This document shows, piece after piece, positions 26,253 through 35,288 of a stretch of DNA of 64,000 nt; the stretch's first letter is position 1, and every line of letters starts with the position of its first letter. The stretch is from Roseovarius carneus (lineage in GTDB: Bacteria > Pseudomonadota > Alphaproteobacteria > Rhodobacterales > Rhodobacteraceae). The notes below the pieces were generated by a model. It searched no databases, was not told where the DNA came from, and saw nothing but the letters and a program-made list of their open reading frames with translations. The DNA lies in assembly GCF_020141465.1 (NCBI RefSeq), contig NZ_JAHSPD010000001.1, positions 1,780,374 to 1,844,373 on the forward strand, written 5' to 3'. The position numbers and the translations under genes were made by a program.

Positions 26253-27137
26253 ATGAAAATAGCAACCGCAGCCTATCCGCTCGACCCAGTCAGAAACTGG
26301 GCTGAGTTTTCTGCAAAGCTCACCGATTGGGTGGCCGGGGCCGCCGGGCAGGGCGCGGAGCTTTTGGTGTTCCCAGAATACGGCTCGATGGAGCTTGCGA
26401 TGTTGGCAGGCCCTGAAGTCGCGGCAGATCTGGAGCGGTGCTTGCACGCGGTGTCGGATGTGATCGGGGATGTGGATGATCTGCATAGCGATCTGGCTGC
26501 GCGCTACGGCGTGCATATCCTCGCAGCCTCCGCCCCGGTGTTTGATCCCGCCATCGGCGCGCGGCCCGTGAACCGGGCGCGGCTTTTTGCGCCCACGGGC
26601 GGGCGTGGCATTCAGGACAAGCAGATCATGACGCGGTTCGAGCGTGATCCGTGGGATGTGATCCCCGGCGGCGGGCTTGAGATTTTTGACACGAGCCTCG
26701 GCAAGATCGCGATCCTGATTTGCTATGATAGCGAGTTTCCTCTTCTGGGCCGCGCGGTGGCGGAGGCTGATCTTCTCTTGGTGCCGTCCTGCACCGAGGC
26801 GTTGGCGGGCTATACTCGCGTGCGGATCGGGGCACAGTCGCGCGCGTTGGAAGCGCAATGCGTGAGTGTCATGTCGTCGGTTGTGGGCCTTGCGCCATGG
26901 TGTCCGGCGGTGGATGAAGGCACGGGTATGGGCGGCATTTTTGGCCCGCCGGATGTGGGTTTTCCTTCCAACGGCGTGATCGCCGAAGGGGTGCTCAATC
27001 AACCCGACTGGACCTACGGCGAGGTCGATCTGGGGGCCGTTGCCCATGTGCGCGCGGATGGCGGTGTTCTCAACCGTTTGCATTGGGATGATCAGGGCGG
27101 GCGACACAGCTCGCCGCAATTGCGCGCCTTGCGCTAG
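26253..27137 (+). CDS. Nitrilase-superfamily carbon-nitrogen hydrolase
   Basis: 294 aa, cytoplasmic. The catalytic triad is visible: E42 (LVFPEYGSME), K123 (IQDKQIMTRFE) and C157 (ILICYDSEFPLLG). The fold hydrolyses a C-N bond of an amide, nitrile or carbamoyl group. The subfamily resembles the group annotated carbon-nitrogen hydrolase family in alphaproteobacteria, distinct from aliphatic nitrilases and from NAD synthetase domains. The substrate is unknown. The stop codon TAG is the first base triplet of a large palindrome. Confidence 0.85.
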   Translation: MKIATAAYPLDPVRNWAEFSAKLTDWVAGAAGQGAELLVFPEYGSMELAMLAGPEVAADLERCLHAVSDVIGDVDDLHSDLAARYGVHILAASAPVFDPAIGARPVNRARLFAPTGGRGIQDKQIMTRFERDPWDVIPGGGLEIFDTSLGKIAILICYDSEFPLLGRAVAEADLLLVPSCTEALAGYTRVRIGAQSRALEAQCVSVMSSVVGLAPWCPAVDEGTGMGGIFGPPDVGFPSNGVIAEGVLNQPDWTYGEVDLGAVAHVRADGGVLNRLHWDDQGGRHSSPQLRALR

Positions 27138-27183
27138 AGCCGTTTCGCGTTCAATTGAATTCAGTTAAACGCGAAACGCTCTA
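27135..27183. repeat. Palindromic repeat overlapping a stop codon
   Basis: A near-perfect inverted repeat: TAGAGC-C-GTTTCGCGTT (27135-27151) with AACGCGAAACGCTCTA (27168-27183), one bulged C at 27141, around an AT-rich centre containing GAATTC. It begins in the TAG stop of the nitrilase-family gene and ends about 85 bases before infA. No T-run follows; it may serve as a terminator-like stem, but its form suggests a dispersed intergenic palindrome. No second copy was noticed in this window. Confidence 0.8.
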
Positions 27184-27266
27184 ATCTGTGCTTGAAAACC
27201 CCTGCGAATGAGGCCATTTACTGCGACAATCTGCTAGATGCGGAGATGTGGATCGAAGGAGACCCC

Positions 27267-27485
27267 ATGGCCAAGGAAGATACGCTCGAATTCCCCGGTG
27301 TCGTCAAGGAACTCCTGCCGAACGCGACATTCAGGGTCGAGCTTGAAAACGGCCATGAGATTATCGCACATACGGCAGGGAAAATGCGCAAGAACCGCAT
27401 TCGCGTGCTTGCTGGTGACAAGGTGCAGGTCGAGATGACCCCCTATGATCTGACCAAGGGCCGGATCAATTACCGCTTCAAGTAA
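27267..27485 (+). CDS. infA: Translation initiation factor IF-1
   Basis: 72 aa, S1/OB fold that binds the ribosomal A site during initiation. [20 protein letters not shown], then [20 protein letters not shown], ending KGRINYRFK, is full-length IF-1. The ATG at 27267 follows GAAGGAGACC; the open frame extends 25 codons upstream but is non-homologous. The infA-maf-RNase-yacG order is a common alphaproteobacterial group. Confidence 0.98.
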   Translation: MAKEDTLEFPGVVKELLPNATFRVELENGHEIIAHTAGKMRKNRIRVLAGDKVQVEMTPYDLTKGRINYRFK

Positions 27486-27515
27486 ACGGCGTGCCCATCA
27501 TGTTGGGCGCGTGAG

Positions 27516-28082
27516 ATGAAGCTGATTCTGGGATCGGGAAGCCCGCGCAGGCGCGAGCTTTTGGCGCAGATCGGCGTTGTGGCGGATGATATCCGCCCCC
27601 CCAATATTGACGAGACGCCCATGCCGGCAGAGTTGCCGCGCCCCTATTGCGTGCGCATGGCTGCTGAGAAGGCGCGCGCCGTGCAGGCAGGCGTCGATGA
27701 TATCGTGCTGTCAGCCGATACCACCGTGGCTTTGGGGCGGCGCATTCTTGGCAAGCCCATTGACGCAGCTGAGGCAGAGGGATTCTTGCGGCTTCTGTCG
27801 GGGCGGCGGCACCGGGTGATCACCGCCGTGGCGGTGCGTCGGGGCGCGCAGATCTGGGAGCGTGATGTGCTCAGCGCCGTGAAGATGAAGCCCCTCTCGC
27901 AAGAGGACATCACCGCCTATATCGCCACCGGAGATTGGCAGGGCAAAGCGGGCGGATACGGGATACAGGGGCCTGCGGGCGCGCTTATCCCGTGGATATC
28001 TGGCTCGTTCACCGGAATTGTCGGCTTGCCCTTGGCCGAGACGGCGGGGCTTTTGCGCGCCGCAGGCTGGAGGATGCCATGA
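27516..28082 (+). CDS. maf: Maf-family nucleotide pyrophosphatase
   Basis: 188 aa. [18 protein letters not shown] (3-20) is the Maf nucleotide site, [17 protein letters not shown] the central motif, and [25 protein letters not shown] the C-terminal motif. Maf proteins hydrolyse noncanonical and canonical nucleoside triphosphates (dTTP/UTP in the YhdE group) and protect against misincorporation. The central SADTTV and GKPIDA match the YhdE type rather than YceF. Thirty bases after infA. Confidence 0.93.
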   Translation: MKLILGSGSPRRRELLAQIGVVADDIRPPNIDETPMPAELPRPYCVRMAAEKARAVQAGVDDIVLSADTTVALGRRILGKPIDAAEAEGFLRLLSGRRHRVITAVAVRRGAQIWERDVLSAVKMKPLSQEDITAYIATGDWQGKAGGYGIQGPAGALIPWISGSFTGIVGLPLAETAGLLRAAGWRMP

Positions 28083-28101
28083 GACGCAGGCGGGAGATCA
28101 C

Positions 28102-29124
28102 ATGAGCCGCGATACCATCGTTCTGGACCATATCGGCACGCTGGAGGCCGCAGCGCTGATGCGCGGCGGGCGGCTTGAGGATTTGCTGGTGGATGTGGAC
28201 GCACCGCGCCCCGGCACGATCTACCGCGCCATTGCCGACCGGCCCATCAAGGGGCAGGGCGGCATGTTTTTGCGCACGCCCGATGGCCCTGCCTTCTTAC
28301 GGCAGGTCAAGGGGTTGGCCCCCGGTCAGGCCCTTTTGGTGCAGGTGACAGGCTATGCCGAGCCCGGCAAGGCGCTGCCGGTGACGACGAAGCTTCTCTT
28401 CAAGAGCCGGTTTGCGATTGTTACGCCGGATGCGCCGGGGCTGAACATCTCGCGCAGCATCCGCGACGAGGCGCGCCGCGATGCGCTCTTGGAGATTGCG
28501 CATGGTGAAATGGGGGGCGAGGCTATGGGGCTGATCCTGCGCTCATCCTGTGATGGGGCCGAGGCCGCTGAGATCGCCGAGGATATCCGCGCCATGGCCG
28601 ATCTGGCGGCTGCGGTGATGGCCGATAGCGAGGGCGAGGCGGAGGTGCTCACTGAGGGGGATGGCCCGCACCAGCTTGCGTGGCGTGACTGGACCGCGCC
28701 TGCGGATGTGGTGACCTCTGCGGGTGGCTTTGAGCAGGAAGGCGTACTCGATGCGCTGGAGGTGCTCTCGGGCGCTCAGGCCCCTCTGAGCGCCGGTGCG
28801 TCGATGTTTATTGAGCCGACCCGCGCGCTGGTCGCGGTGGATGTGAACACCGGCGGCGATGCGACGCCCGCGGCGGGGCTGAAGGCAAACCTTTCGGCAG
28901 CGCGCGAGCTGCCCCGGCAGCTGCGTCTGCGGGGCCTCAGCGGGCAAATCACACTCGATCTGGCGCCCATGGCCAAGAAAGATCGCCGCCAGTTTGAACA
29001 GGCGCTGCGCGCAGCGTTCAAAGGCGACGCAGTCGACACGGCCCTTGTCGGATGGACCCCTTTGGGTCATTTTGAGCTGCAACGAAAACGTGACCGTGCG
29101 CCGCTGGAGACTGCCTTGCCATGA
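28102..29124 (+). CDS. Short RNase E/G-family protein
   Basis: About 340 aa from the ATG at 28102 (GGGAGATCAC upstream). The N-terminal part resembles the S1-like region (GTIYRAIADRPIKGQGG, LLVQVTGYAEPGKAL). The catalytic domain keeps both metal-binding aspartates: D247 (LVAVDVNTGGD) and D286 (ITLDLAPM), plus LPRQLRLRGLSGQI. It stops before the zinc-link CPxCxG and small domain, so it is about 150 residues shorter than E. coli RNase G (489 aa). It could cleave single-stranded RNA, but the quaternary assembly must differ. A full-length RNase E is presumably encoded elsewhere. ATGA overlap with yacG. Confidence 0.85.
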   Translation: MSRDTIVLDHIGTLEAAALMRGGRLEDLLVDVDAPRPGTIYRAIADRPIKGQGGMFLRTPDGPAFLRQVKGLAPGQALLVQVTGYAEPGKALPVTTKLLFKSRFAIVTPDAPGLNISRSIRDEARRDALLEIAHGEMGGEAMGLILRSSCDGAEAAEIAEDIRAMADLAAAVMADSEGEAEVLTEGDGPHQLAWRDWTAPADVVTSAGGFEQEGVLDALEVLSGAQAPLSAGASMFIEPTRALVAVDVNTGGDATPAAGLKANLSAARELPRQLRLRGLSGQITLDLAPMAKKDRRQFEQALRAAFKGDAVDTALVGWTPLGHFELQRKRDRAPLETALP

Positions 29125-29315
29125 GTTGCCCGATCTGTTCCAAAAAGGCGGAGCCCGCCTTTAGGCCCTTCTGCTCCAAACGCTGCGCAGATCTGGATCT
29201 GGCCAAATGGTTCAGCGGCTCCTACGCGATCCCCAGCGAAGATTTCGAGGACATCGAGACAGCCCTCGACGAGGCCGCCCGCGCCGCCACCGACGACACG
29301 TCCAAACCCCATTGA
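29121..29315 (+). CDS. yacG: DNA gyrase inhibitor YacG (zinc protein)
   Basis: 64 aa. CPICSKKAEPAFRPFCSKRC provides four zinc-ligand cysteines (C3, C6, C18, C22), followed by DLDLAKWFSGSYAIP, the YacG signature. In E. coli YacG binds GyrB and inhibits supercoiling. The C-terminal tail is acidic. The start overlaps the RNase stop (ATGA). Last gene of the infA group. Confidence 0.95.
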   Translation: MSCPICSKKAEPAFRPFCSKRCADLDLAKWFSGSYAIPSEDFEDIETALDEAARAATDDTSKPH

Positions 29316-29393
29316 TATTTTCGTCAAAGCCTATGGACACCCCGCCACCCCTCGCCTAGAACGCGCTCACCCGAACGCATTTGCGTTCCCGGT

Positions 29394-29468
29394 GCCCGGG
29401 TAGCTCAGGGGTAGAGCAGTGGATTGAAAATCCTCGTGTCGGTGGTTCGATTCCGCCCCCGGGCACCA
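29394..29468 (+). tRNA. tRNA-Phe (GAA)
   Basis: 75 bases including encoded CCA. Acceptor stem GCCCGGG (29394-29400) pairs with CCCGGGC; then TA, D-stem GCTC/GAGC, anticodon loop TTGAAAA with GAA, T-arm GGTGG-TTCGATT-CCGCC, discriminator A, and CCA at 29466-29468. The anticodon stem has one T-T mismatch at its second pair. It stands alone downstream of yacG. Confidence 0.97.
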
Positions 29469-29495
29469 CTAATAAAGTAAAAATCTGTACCAAAG

Positions 29496-29639
29496 GTGGC
29501 AGCGAGCCATAAGAACCTCAGCCGCGCATTCAAGGAGCTGAAGCCTTGTGGTGTTACAGTCAAGGGTAGTTGGATCGGGGTAACTGACCTGGAATGCCTC
29601 GCCCGGTTTTCCAAACCGAACCCGTTGATCGCCGGCTGA
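29496..29639 (+). pseudogene. C-terminal remnant of a wHTH regulator beside tRNA-Phe
   Basis: A 47-residue reading frame ending at 29639, with no proper start and an in-frame stop at 29478-29480, reads like the end of a CRP/FNR-type regulator: ASHKNLSRAFKELKPCG is a recognition helix, then VTVKGSWIGVTDLECLARFS is the winged tail. Nothing of the sensor domain remains. It begins 28 bases after the tRNA-Phe 3' end, a preferred site for integration, so it may be left over from an excised element. The family assignment rests on my reading of the helix pattern only. Confidence 0.45.
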
Positions 29640-29666
29640 CGACTTTAGAGTTTAATAATTGACACC

Positions 29667-29972
29667 ATGACCAAACAGATGCCCGGCGCCGCCGGAGACC
29701 TCGCAGACCAGCCCCCCAGTATCTGGAGCGCCTATTCAAGCTTCGGTAAGGCTTGCGCCGAGGCAAGCCCGCTCAGCGCGCGCGAGCGGCGGCTGGTGAA
29801 GCTGGCGCTCGCGATCGGGACAAATTCGGAAGAGGCCGTGCCTTCGCACACCCACCGGGCGCGGGCCAAAGGGATCGAGGATGCAGCGCTGCATCAGGTG
29901 GCGCTATTGGCCATCGGTCCCTTGGGCCTGCCGCGTGCCGTTGCGTCCAAGACCTGGACAGAAGACCAGTAG
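29667..29972 (+). CDS. Carboxymuconolactone-decarboxylase-family (AhpD-like) protein
   Basis: 101 aa. SPLSARERRLVKLALAIGTN and EEAVPSHTHRARAKGIEDAALHQVALLAI follow the CMD domain helix pattern. The usual redox CxxC (or ExxCxxH) is reduced to ExxxxSH, so AhpD-like disulfide chemistry is not possible; a pcaC-like decarboxylase is also doubtful at this length. The product is probably a small alpha-helical oligomer of unknown role. The ATG lacks a strong ribosome-binding site. Stands between the regulator remnant and the polysaccharide operon. Confidence 0.75.
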   Translation: MTKQMPGAAGDLADQPPSIWSAYSSFGKACAEASPLSARERRLVKLALAIGTNSEEAVPSHTHRARAKGIEDAALHQVALLAIGPLGLPRAVASKTWTEDQ

Positions 29973-30109
29973 CGCTCTGCCGTCTTGAGACAGGGCAGGT
30001 AGCAGCCTTCCAGCCGTCGCAATGAGTTGCCCCCGCCGCGCGGAGCGATTAACACCGAATGCGCAGCCCGGGCGCATGCTCCGGGGGCCAATCGCATCGG
30101 AGGCAGGTC

Positions 30110-31228
30110 ATGAAACGCGCCCTTATCACCGGGATCACCGGACAGGACGGCTCATATCTGGCCGAACTTTTGCTGGAGAAGGGTTACGAGGTCCATGGCA
30201 TCAAACGCCGTGCCTCGTCCTTCAACACGCAGCGGATTGATCACATCTACCAAGATCCGTTTCAGCCCGATCCCAAGCTGAAGCTGTGGTATGGCGACCT
30301 TACGGATACCTCAAACCTCACCCGGCTCTTGTCGGAAATCCGGCCAGATGAGGTCTATAACCTCGGCGCGCAGAGCCATGTCGCGGTGAGCTTCGAGGCC
30401 CCGGAATACACCGCTGATGTGGACGCAATGGGCACGCTGCGCCTTTTGGAGGCGATCCGGTTTCTGGGTATGGAGAAGACCTGCCGTTTCTATCAGGCTT
30501 CCACCTCCGAGCTTTATGGGCTGGTGCAGGAAACCCCGCAGACCGAGACGACGCCGTTTCACCCGCGCAGCCCTTATGCGGTGGCCAAGCTCTATGCCTA
30601 TTGGGCCACGGTCAATTACCGCGAGGCGTATGGGATGTATGCGTGCAACGGCATCCTCTTTAACCACGAAAGCCCCCGGCGCGGCGAGACCTTCGTGACC
30701 CGCAAGATCACGCGGGGCCTCGCCAATATCGCGCAAGGGCTCGAAGATTGTCTGCATATGGGCAATATCGACGCGCTGCGCGATTGGGGGCATGCGAAAG
30801 ATTACGTGCGGATGCAGTGGATGATGCTGCAACAGGACGCGCCCGAGGATTTCGTGATCGCCACGGGCACGCAATATTCGGTGCGCGAATTTATCATATG
30901 GTCGGCGGCGGAGCTTGGGATTGATCTGGCGTTTTCCGGCACGGGCCTCGATGAGATCGCCACGGTGACGGGCGTGACCTCCGATGCGGCACCTGCTGTG
31001 AAGCCGGGCGATGTGATCTTGCGCATTGATCCGCGCTATTTCCGCCCCGCCGAGGTTGAGACGCTTCTGGGTGATCCGAGCAAGGCCAAGACAAAGCTGG
31101 GATGGGTGCCGCAGATCACCGCCCGCGAGATGTGTGCAGAAATGGTTGCCGCAGATCTCAAGACCGCGCGCCGCCATGCTCTTTTGAAGGCGCATGGCAT
31201 GGACCTTCCGGTGAGTGCCGAGAATTGA
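30110..31228 (+). CDS. gmd: GDP-mannose 4,6-dehydratase
   Basis: Converts GDP-D-mannose to GDP-4-keto-6-deoxymannose, first step to GDP-L-fucose and related sugars. 372 aa extended short-chain dehydrogenase: [20 protein letters not shown] (7-26), the [13 protein letters not shown] signature, catalytic [12 protein letters not shown] (Tyr and Lys), and [18 protein letters not shown]. The start at 30110 follows GGAGGCAGGTC. First gene of a five-gene nucleotide-sugar/polysaccharide operon with 13 bases to the next gene. Confidence 0.96.
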   Translation: MKRALITGITGQDGSYLAELLLEKGYEVHGIKRRASSFNTQRIDHIYQDPFQPDPKLKLWYGDLTDTSNLTRLLSEIRPDEVYNLGAQSHVAVSFEAPEYTADVDAMGTLRLLEAIRFLGMEKTCRFYQASTSELYGLVQETPQTETTPFHPRSPYAVAKLYAYWATVNYREAYGMYACNGILFNHESPRRGETFVTRKITRGLANIAQGLEDCLHMGNIDALRDWGHAKDYVRMQWMMLQQDAPEDFVIATGTQYSVREFIIWSAAELGIDLAFSGTGLDEIATVTGVTSDAAPAVKPGDVILRIDPRYFRPAEVETLLGDPSKAKTKLGWVPQITAREMCAEMVAADLKTARRHALLKAHGMDLPVSAEN

Positions 31229-31241
31229 GGGGTGCTGCGCG

Positions 31242-32207
31242 ATGACGATCTATGTGGCCGGGCACCGAGGTATGGTGGGCAGCGCGATCTGCCGTCAGTT
31301 GGCCGCGCGCGGTGTGTCGCCCAAGGATATCCTCACCCGCACCCATGCTGAGCTTGATCTGGTGGATCAGGCGGCTGTGCGCGCATTTATGCAGGCCGCG
31401 CGCCCGGAGGCTGTGATCCTTGCTGCGGCTAAGGTGGGCGGCATCCATGCCAACAACACGTACCCTGCGGACTTCATCTACGTGAATCTGATGATGCAGG
31501 CCAATGTGATCCATGAGGCCTTTGGCGCGGGGGTGCGGCGGCTTTTGTTCCTCGGGTCATCCTGCATCTATCCGCGCGCCGTGGCCCAGCCGATGCGCGA
31601 GGACGCGCTTCTGACCGGCGTGCTGGAACCCACGAACGAGCCTTATGCCATAGCCAAGATCGCCGGGATCAAACTTTGCGAAAGCTATAACCGCCAGCAT
31701 GGCACCGATTATCGCAGCGTGATGCCGACCAATCTCTATGGCCCCGGCGATAATTTCCACCCCGAGAACAGCCATGTCCTGCCCGCGCTGATTCGCCGCT
31801 TTCACGAGGCGCATGCGGCAGGCCACGAGGAGGTGGTGATCTGGGGCAGCGGCACGCCGCGCCGCGAATTTCTGCATGTGGATGACATGGCCGAGGCGAG
31901 CCTTTTTGTCATGAACCTTGACCGCACAGCCTATGAGACCAACACCGATCCGATGCTCAGCCATATCAATGTCGGCACCGGGGTGGATGTCTCCATCGCG
32001 GAGCTTGCGCAAATGGTGGCGGATGTAACGGGTTATAAAGGTCGTATAGCGTATGACAGCGACAAACCGGATGGCACACCGCGCAAGCTGATGGATGTGA
32101 GCCGTCTGGCTTGTATGGGCTGGCGCGCGCGCACCGGCCTGCAAGACGGTCTGCGCGAGACCTATGACTGGTACAAAGGCAATGCCCATTCCGTAAGGGA
32201 GACATGA
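31242..32207 (+). CDS. fcl: GDP-L-fucose synthase (epimerase/reductase)
   Basis: Makes GDP-L-fucose from the product of the upstream enzyme. 321 aa. [18 protein letters not shown] (3-20) nucleotide loop, [17 protein letters not shown], the triad Ser in GSSCIYP and [20 protein letters not shown] with Tyr/Lys, and the [14 protein letters not shown] motif are all present. A GTG or TTG start further upstream would overlap gmd; ATG 31242 gives the normal N-terminus. Followed after 27 bases by manC. Confidence 0.95.
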   Translation: MTIYVAGHRGMVGSAICRQLAARGVSPKDILTRTHAELDLVDQAAVRAFMQAARPEAVILAAAKVGGIHANNTYPADFIYVNLMMQANVIHEAFGAGVRRLLFLGSSCIYPRAVAQPMREDALLTGVLEPTNEPYAIAKIAGIKLCESYNRQHGTDYRSVMPTNLYGPGDNFHPENSHVLPALIRRFHEAHAAGHEEVVIWGSGTPRREFLHVDDMAEASLFVMNLDRTAYETNTDPMLSHINVGTGVDVSIAELAQMVADVTGYKGRIAYDSDKPDGTPRKLMDVSRLACMGWRARTGLQDGLRETYDWYKGNAHSVRET

Positions 32208-32234
32208 GTTGAAAACCCGCCCCCAAGATCCGGT

Positions 32235-33680
32235 ATGCGCGCTATGACAGATGCGCCTTTGATTTATCCCGTGATCCTATGCGGTGGGTCCGGCACGCGG
32301 CTCTGGCCGCTGTCGCGCAAAAGTTATCCTAAGCAATTCAGCGCGCTTACCGGCGATGGCAGCCTCTTTCAGGCGTCGGCGCGCCGGGTGCAGGGCGATG
32401 GGTTTGCCGCTCCCGTGATTCTGACAGGTGAGCCGTTTCGCTTCATCGTGATTGAGCAATTGGCCGCCGCCGAAATTCAGCCCCAAGGCGTTCTGATCGA
32501 GCCTGAGGGGCGCAACACAGCGCCCGCCGTTCTCGCCGCAGCCCTCTGGCTTGAGGCGCGCGATCCCGGCGCGCTTATGCTGGTGGCGCCGTCCGATCAT
32601 GTGATCCCTGATGAGGCCGCGTTTCGCGCCGCCGTTCTGGCCGCAGCTCCGCGCGCGGCGGGCGGCGATCTGGTCACGTTCGGTATCCGGCCCACGCGGG
32701 CTGAGACAGGCTATGGCTGGCTTGAACTGGCCGCCGGGGCCGACGCGGAGGCGCAAAGCCCCCAAGCGTTGGAGCGGTTCGTCGAGAAGCCTCAGGCGGA
32801 CAAGGCCGAGGAGATGCTGGCGGCGGGGAATTACCTTTGGAACGCCGGGATTTTCCTCTTCTCCGTGAGCGCCTTGATCAAAGCGTTTGAGGATCATGCG
32901 CCTGCCATGATCGCACCGGTGCGCGCCGCCGTTGAGCACGCGCAGGGTGATCTGGGCTTTACCCGTCTTGATGCGGGCGCTTGGGCGGATGTGCCCGAGG
33001 ATTCGATTGATTACGCGATTATGGAGCCTGCGCAGAACCTTGCCGTGATGCCCTTTGGCGCGGGCTGGTCCGACCTTGGCGATTGGCAGGCCGTCTGGCA
33101 GGAAAGCGGGCCGGACGCGGATGGTAATGTGGTCTCGGCCAATGCCACTGCGCTCGATTGTGCCGGGACCTTGCTGCGTTCGGAGAATGCCGCGCAGGAG
33201 CTGGTCGGGATCGGCCTTGAGGACATGATTGCCGTGGCCATGCCCGACGCCGTCATCGTGGCGCGGCGCGCCGACAGCCAGCGTGTGAAGGAGGCCGTGG
33301 CGGCCTTAACTGCGCGCGGCGCGAAACAGGCCACCGCCTTTCCGGTTGATCACCGGCCATGGGGCTATTTCGAGAGCCTCGTGATCGGCGAGCGGTTTCA
33401 GGTTAAGCGGATCGTGGTCAAACCCGGCGCTGCGCTAAGCCTTCAAAGCCATCACCACCGCTCAGAGCATTGGATCGTGGTGCAAGGCACGGCGAAGGTG
33501 ACGGTGGACGCGGATGTGAACCTGGTGGGCGAAAACGAAAGCGTTTTCATCCCCTTGGGCGCGGTTCACCGGATGGAGAATCCCGGCAAGCTCGACATGG
33601 TTCTGATCGAGGTGCAGACGGGCAGCTATCTCGGCGAGGATGATATCATCCGATACGAGGACGTTTATGCCCGCTCTTGA
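32235..33680 (+). CDS. manC: Mannose-1-phosphate guanylyltransferase / mannose-6-phosphate isomerase
   Basis: Bifunctional enzyme making GDP-mannose for the pathway. 481 aa. Nucleotidyltransferase domain (about 10-290) with GGSGTRLWPLSRKSYPKQF and EKPQADKAEEML. Type II phosphomannose isomerase cupin domain (about 350-475) with RPWGYFE, GAALSLQSHHHRSEHWIVV and GAVHRMENPG. There are two close ATG starts (32235 and 32244). Its 3' end overlaps the next gene by 14 bases. Confidence 0.95.
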   Translation: MRAMTDAPLIYPVILCGGSGTRLWPLSRKSYPKQFSALTGDGSLFQASARRVQGDGFAAPVILTGEPFRFIVIEQLAAAEIQPQGVLIEPEGRNTAPAVLAAALWLEARDPGALMLVAPSDHVIPDEAAFRAAVLAAAPRAAGGDLVTFGIRPTRAETGYGWLELAAGADAEAQSPQALERFVEKPQADKAEEMLAAGNYLWNAGIFLFSVSALIKAFEDHAPAMIAPVRAAVEHAQGDLGFTRLDAGAWADVPEDSIDYAIMEPAQNLAVMPFGAGWSDLGDWQAVWQESGPDADGNVVSANATALDCAGTLLRSENAAQELVGIGLEDMIAVAMPDAVIVARRADSQRVKEAVAALTARGAKQATAFPVDHRPWGYFESLVIGERFQVKRIVVKPGAALSLQSHHHRSEHWIVVQGTAKVTVDADVNLVGENESVFIPLGAVHRMENPGKLDMVLIEVQTGSYLGEDDIIRYEDVYARS

Positions 33681-34596
33681 TGGGTCCGGTCTTGAGGCGC
33701 GCAGGTTTGGTGCCGCGCGGCCCGACTGGCTGATGGTGGGCGCATCGGGCAGGGTAGGGCGCATGATGCGTGCCGCGTGGCCCTCTGGCCCGGACGCACG
33801 GATGCGGATCGTGCCGCAGATGCGTGTTCCGCAAGCGGGGCAGGCGCAGGCAATGGGCGAAGGCGCGCTCTGCTGGGCCCCTCTGGAGGGGCCGGAGCCG
33901 TTTGAACGCTATGTGCGTGCCGACGGAACTCCGGCGGCAATGCTGATGCTGGCCGGTGTGATTCCCGGCGCGGGCGCGGATTATACGGCCAATGTGGGTC
34001 TTGCCGTGGCCTGTCTTGAGGCGGCTAAAGAGGCGGGGTGCGGGCGGGTGATCATCGCCTCTTCGGCCGCTGTCTATGATCCTTTCGCACACATGCCTGT
34101 GGCCGAGGATGGCGTGCTCGCCCCGGCATCGGCCTATGGCGCGTCCAAGCTGGCGATGGAGCAGGCCTGTGCGCCTTACCGCGCGTTGGGCATAGATGTG
34201 TGCAGCCTTCGGATTGGCGATGTTCTGGGGGCGGACGGGTTGATGCGCAATGCCCATAAGGGCAGGCCGCTCGTCATTGACCGCTTTGCCGATGGGCGTG
34301 GCCCCATGCGATCCTATATTGGGCCCGCAACGCTGGCGCGGGTGCTGGGGACGCTGGCCGCTTCGCCGGACCCTTTGCCCGAGGTGCTGAACGTGGCCGC
34401 CCCTTTCGGATGCGCCATGGTCGATATCGCGGAGGCGGCTGGGCTTGATTGGGCATGGCGCGACGCGCCTGTGGACGCCGTGCAAAACGTGACGCTGGAG
34501 ACGGCGCGCTTGGAAGAGATCTATACGTTTGCCCGTGACGAGGTTACGGCCCGAGATATGGTCGCGCAGCTGCGCCATATGCCCCGCGCGCAGTGA
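33667..34596 (+). CDS. NAD-dependent epimerase/dehydratase-family protein
   Basis: About 309 aa extended short-chain dehydrogenase. LMVGASGRVGRMM gives a GxxGxxG nucleotide loop, ASSAAVYDPF the Ser region, and ASAYGASKLAMEQ the Tyr/Lys pair. I choose the ATG at 33667, within the end of manC; an upstream ATG at 33640 is possible. Likely a nucleotide-sugar epimerase or reductase acting on a product of this operon, but the substrate cannot be deduced. Its end overlaps the sugar-transferase gene by GTGA. Confidence 0.8.
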   Translation: MPALDGSGLEARRFGAARPDWLMVGASGRVGRMMRAAWPSGPDARMRIVPQMRVPQAGQAQAMGEGALCWAPLEGPEPFERYVRADGTPAAMLMLAGVIPGAGADYTANVGLAVACLEAAKEAGCGRVIIASSAAVYDPFAHMPVAEDGVLAPASAYGASKLAMEQACAPYRALGIDVCSLRIGDVLGADGLMRNAHKGRPLVIDRFADGRGPMRSYIGPATLARVLGTLAASPDPLPEVLNVAAPFGCAMVDIAEAAGLDWAWRDAPVDAVQNVTLETARLEEIYTFARDEVTARDMVAQLRHMPRAQ

Positions 34597-35222
34597 GCGC
34601 AGGTCCCATGCGACGCATCAGCCCGAGCAAACGGGCGTTTGATATCGCGCTGGCCCTTCTCTTGGGGCTGCTCACACTGCCGCTCATGGCCATTTTGACG
34701 GCGCTGATCCTGATCACTGATGGCGCGCCCGCGCTCTACCGGTCCGAGCGGATGCGCACGCCCGAACAAAGTTTCGGGATGCTCAAATTCCGCACCATGA
34801 TGCCCGCGGGGGACGATACCGGCGTGACGGGCGGCGACAAGCGGCACCGGATCACGCGGTTGGGCCATCTGCTGCGGCGCACCCATCTGGACGAGTTGCC
34901 CCAGCTTTGGAACGTGCTGGTGGGCGAGATGAGCTTCGTCGGGCCACGCCCGCCACTGCGCCAATATGTGCAGGCGGCCCCGCTGATCTATAGGGACGTG
35001 TTGCGGATGCGGCCCGGGATCACGGGGCTCGCCTCTGCGCGGCTTGATCGGCGCGAGGCGCGGCTTCTGGCAGCCTCATCCAGTGCGGCTGAGACGGAGG
35101 CGATCTATCTGCGCCGCTGCGTGCCCGTGAAGGCGCGGCTGGACCGGATCTATGCGGCACGGCGCAACTTTTGCTGGGATCTGGTGATCTTGTGGCAGAC
35201 TGTCTTTGGCACTCGGTTTTGA
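34593..35222 (+). CDS. Sugar transferase (initiating glycosyl-1-phosphate transferase type)
   Basis: 209 aa, inner membrane. One N-terminal hydrophobic hairpin (KRAFDIALALLLGLLTLPLM) is followed by the catalytic pattern GMLKFRTMMPAG, then LRRTHLDELPQLWNVLVGEM and SFVGPRPPL, the polyprenyl-phosphate sugar transferase (ExoY/PssY) core. It lacks the N-terminal five-helix region of WcaJ. Probably starts the lipid-linked repeat unit of an exopolysaccharide or O-antigen. The GTG start overlaps the upstream stop; an ATG at 34608 is an alternative. No polymerase or flippase gene is present nearby. Confidence 0.9.
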   Translation: MSAGPMRRISPSKRAFDIALALLLGLLTLPLMAILTALILITDGAPALYRSERMRTPEQSFGMLKFRTMMPAGDDTGVTGGDKRHRITRLGHLLRRTHLDELPQLWNVLVGEMSFVGPRPPLRQYVQAAPLIYRDVLRMRPGITGLASARLDRREARLLAASSSAAETEAIYLRRCVPVKARLDRIYAARRNFCWDLVILWQTVFGTRF

Positions 35223-35288
35223 TCCTTTCCAAGCCCCAAGTGATCTATTTGTTTGATGGCGCCGCGCAATAGATAAAAGATGCCTCCG

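Noticed and set aside
29461..30109. A second attachment site matching the tRNA-Phe 3' end, or an integrase gene
   Set aside because: No repeat of the tRNA 3' end and no integrase frame was seen in the following part of the window.
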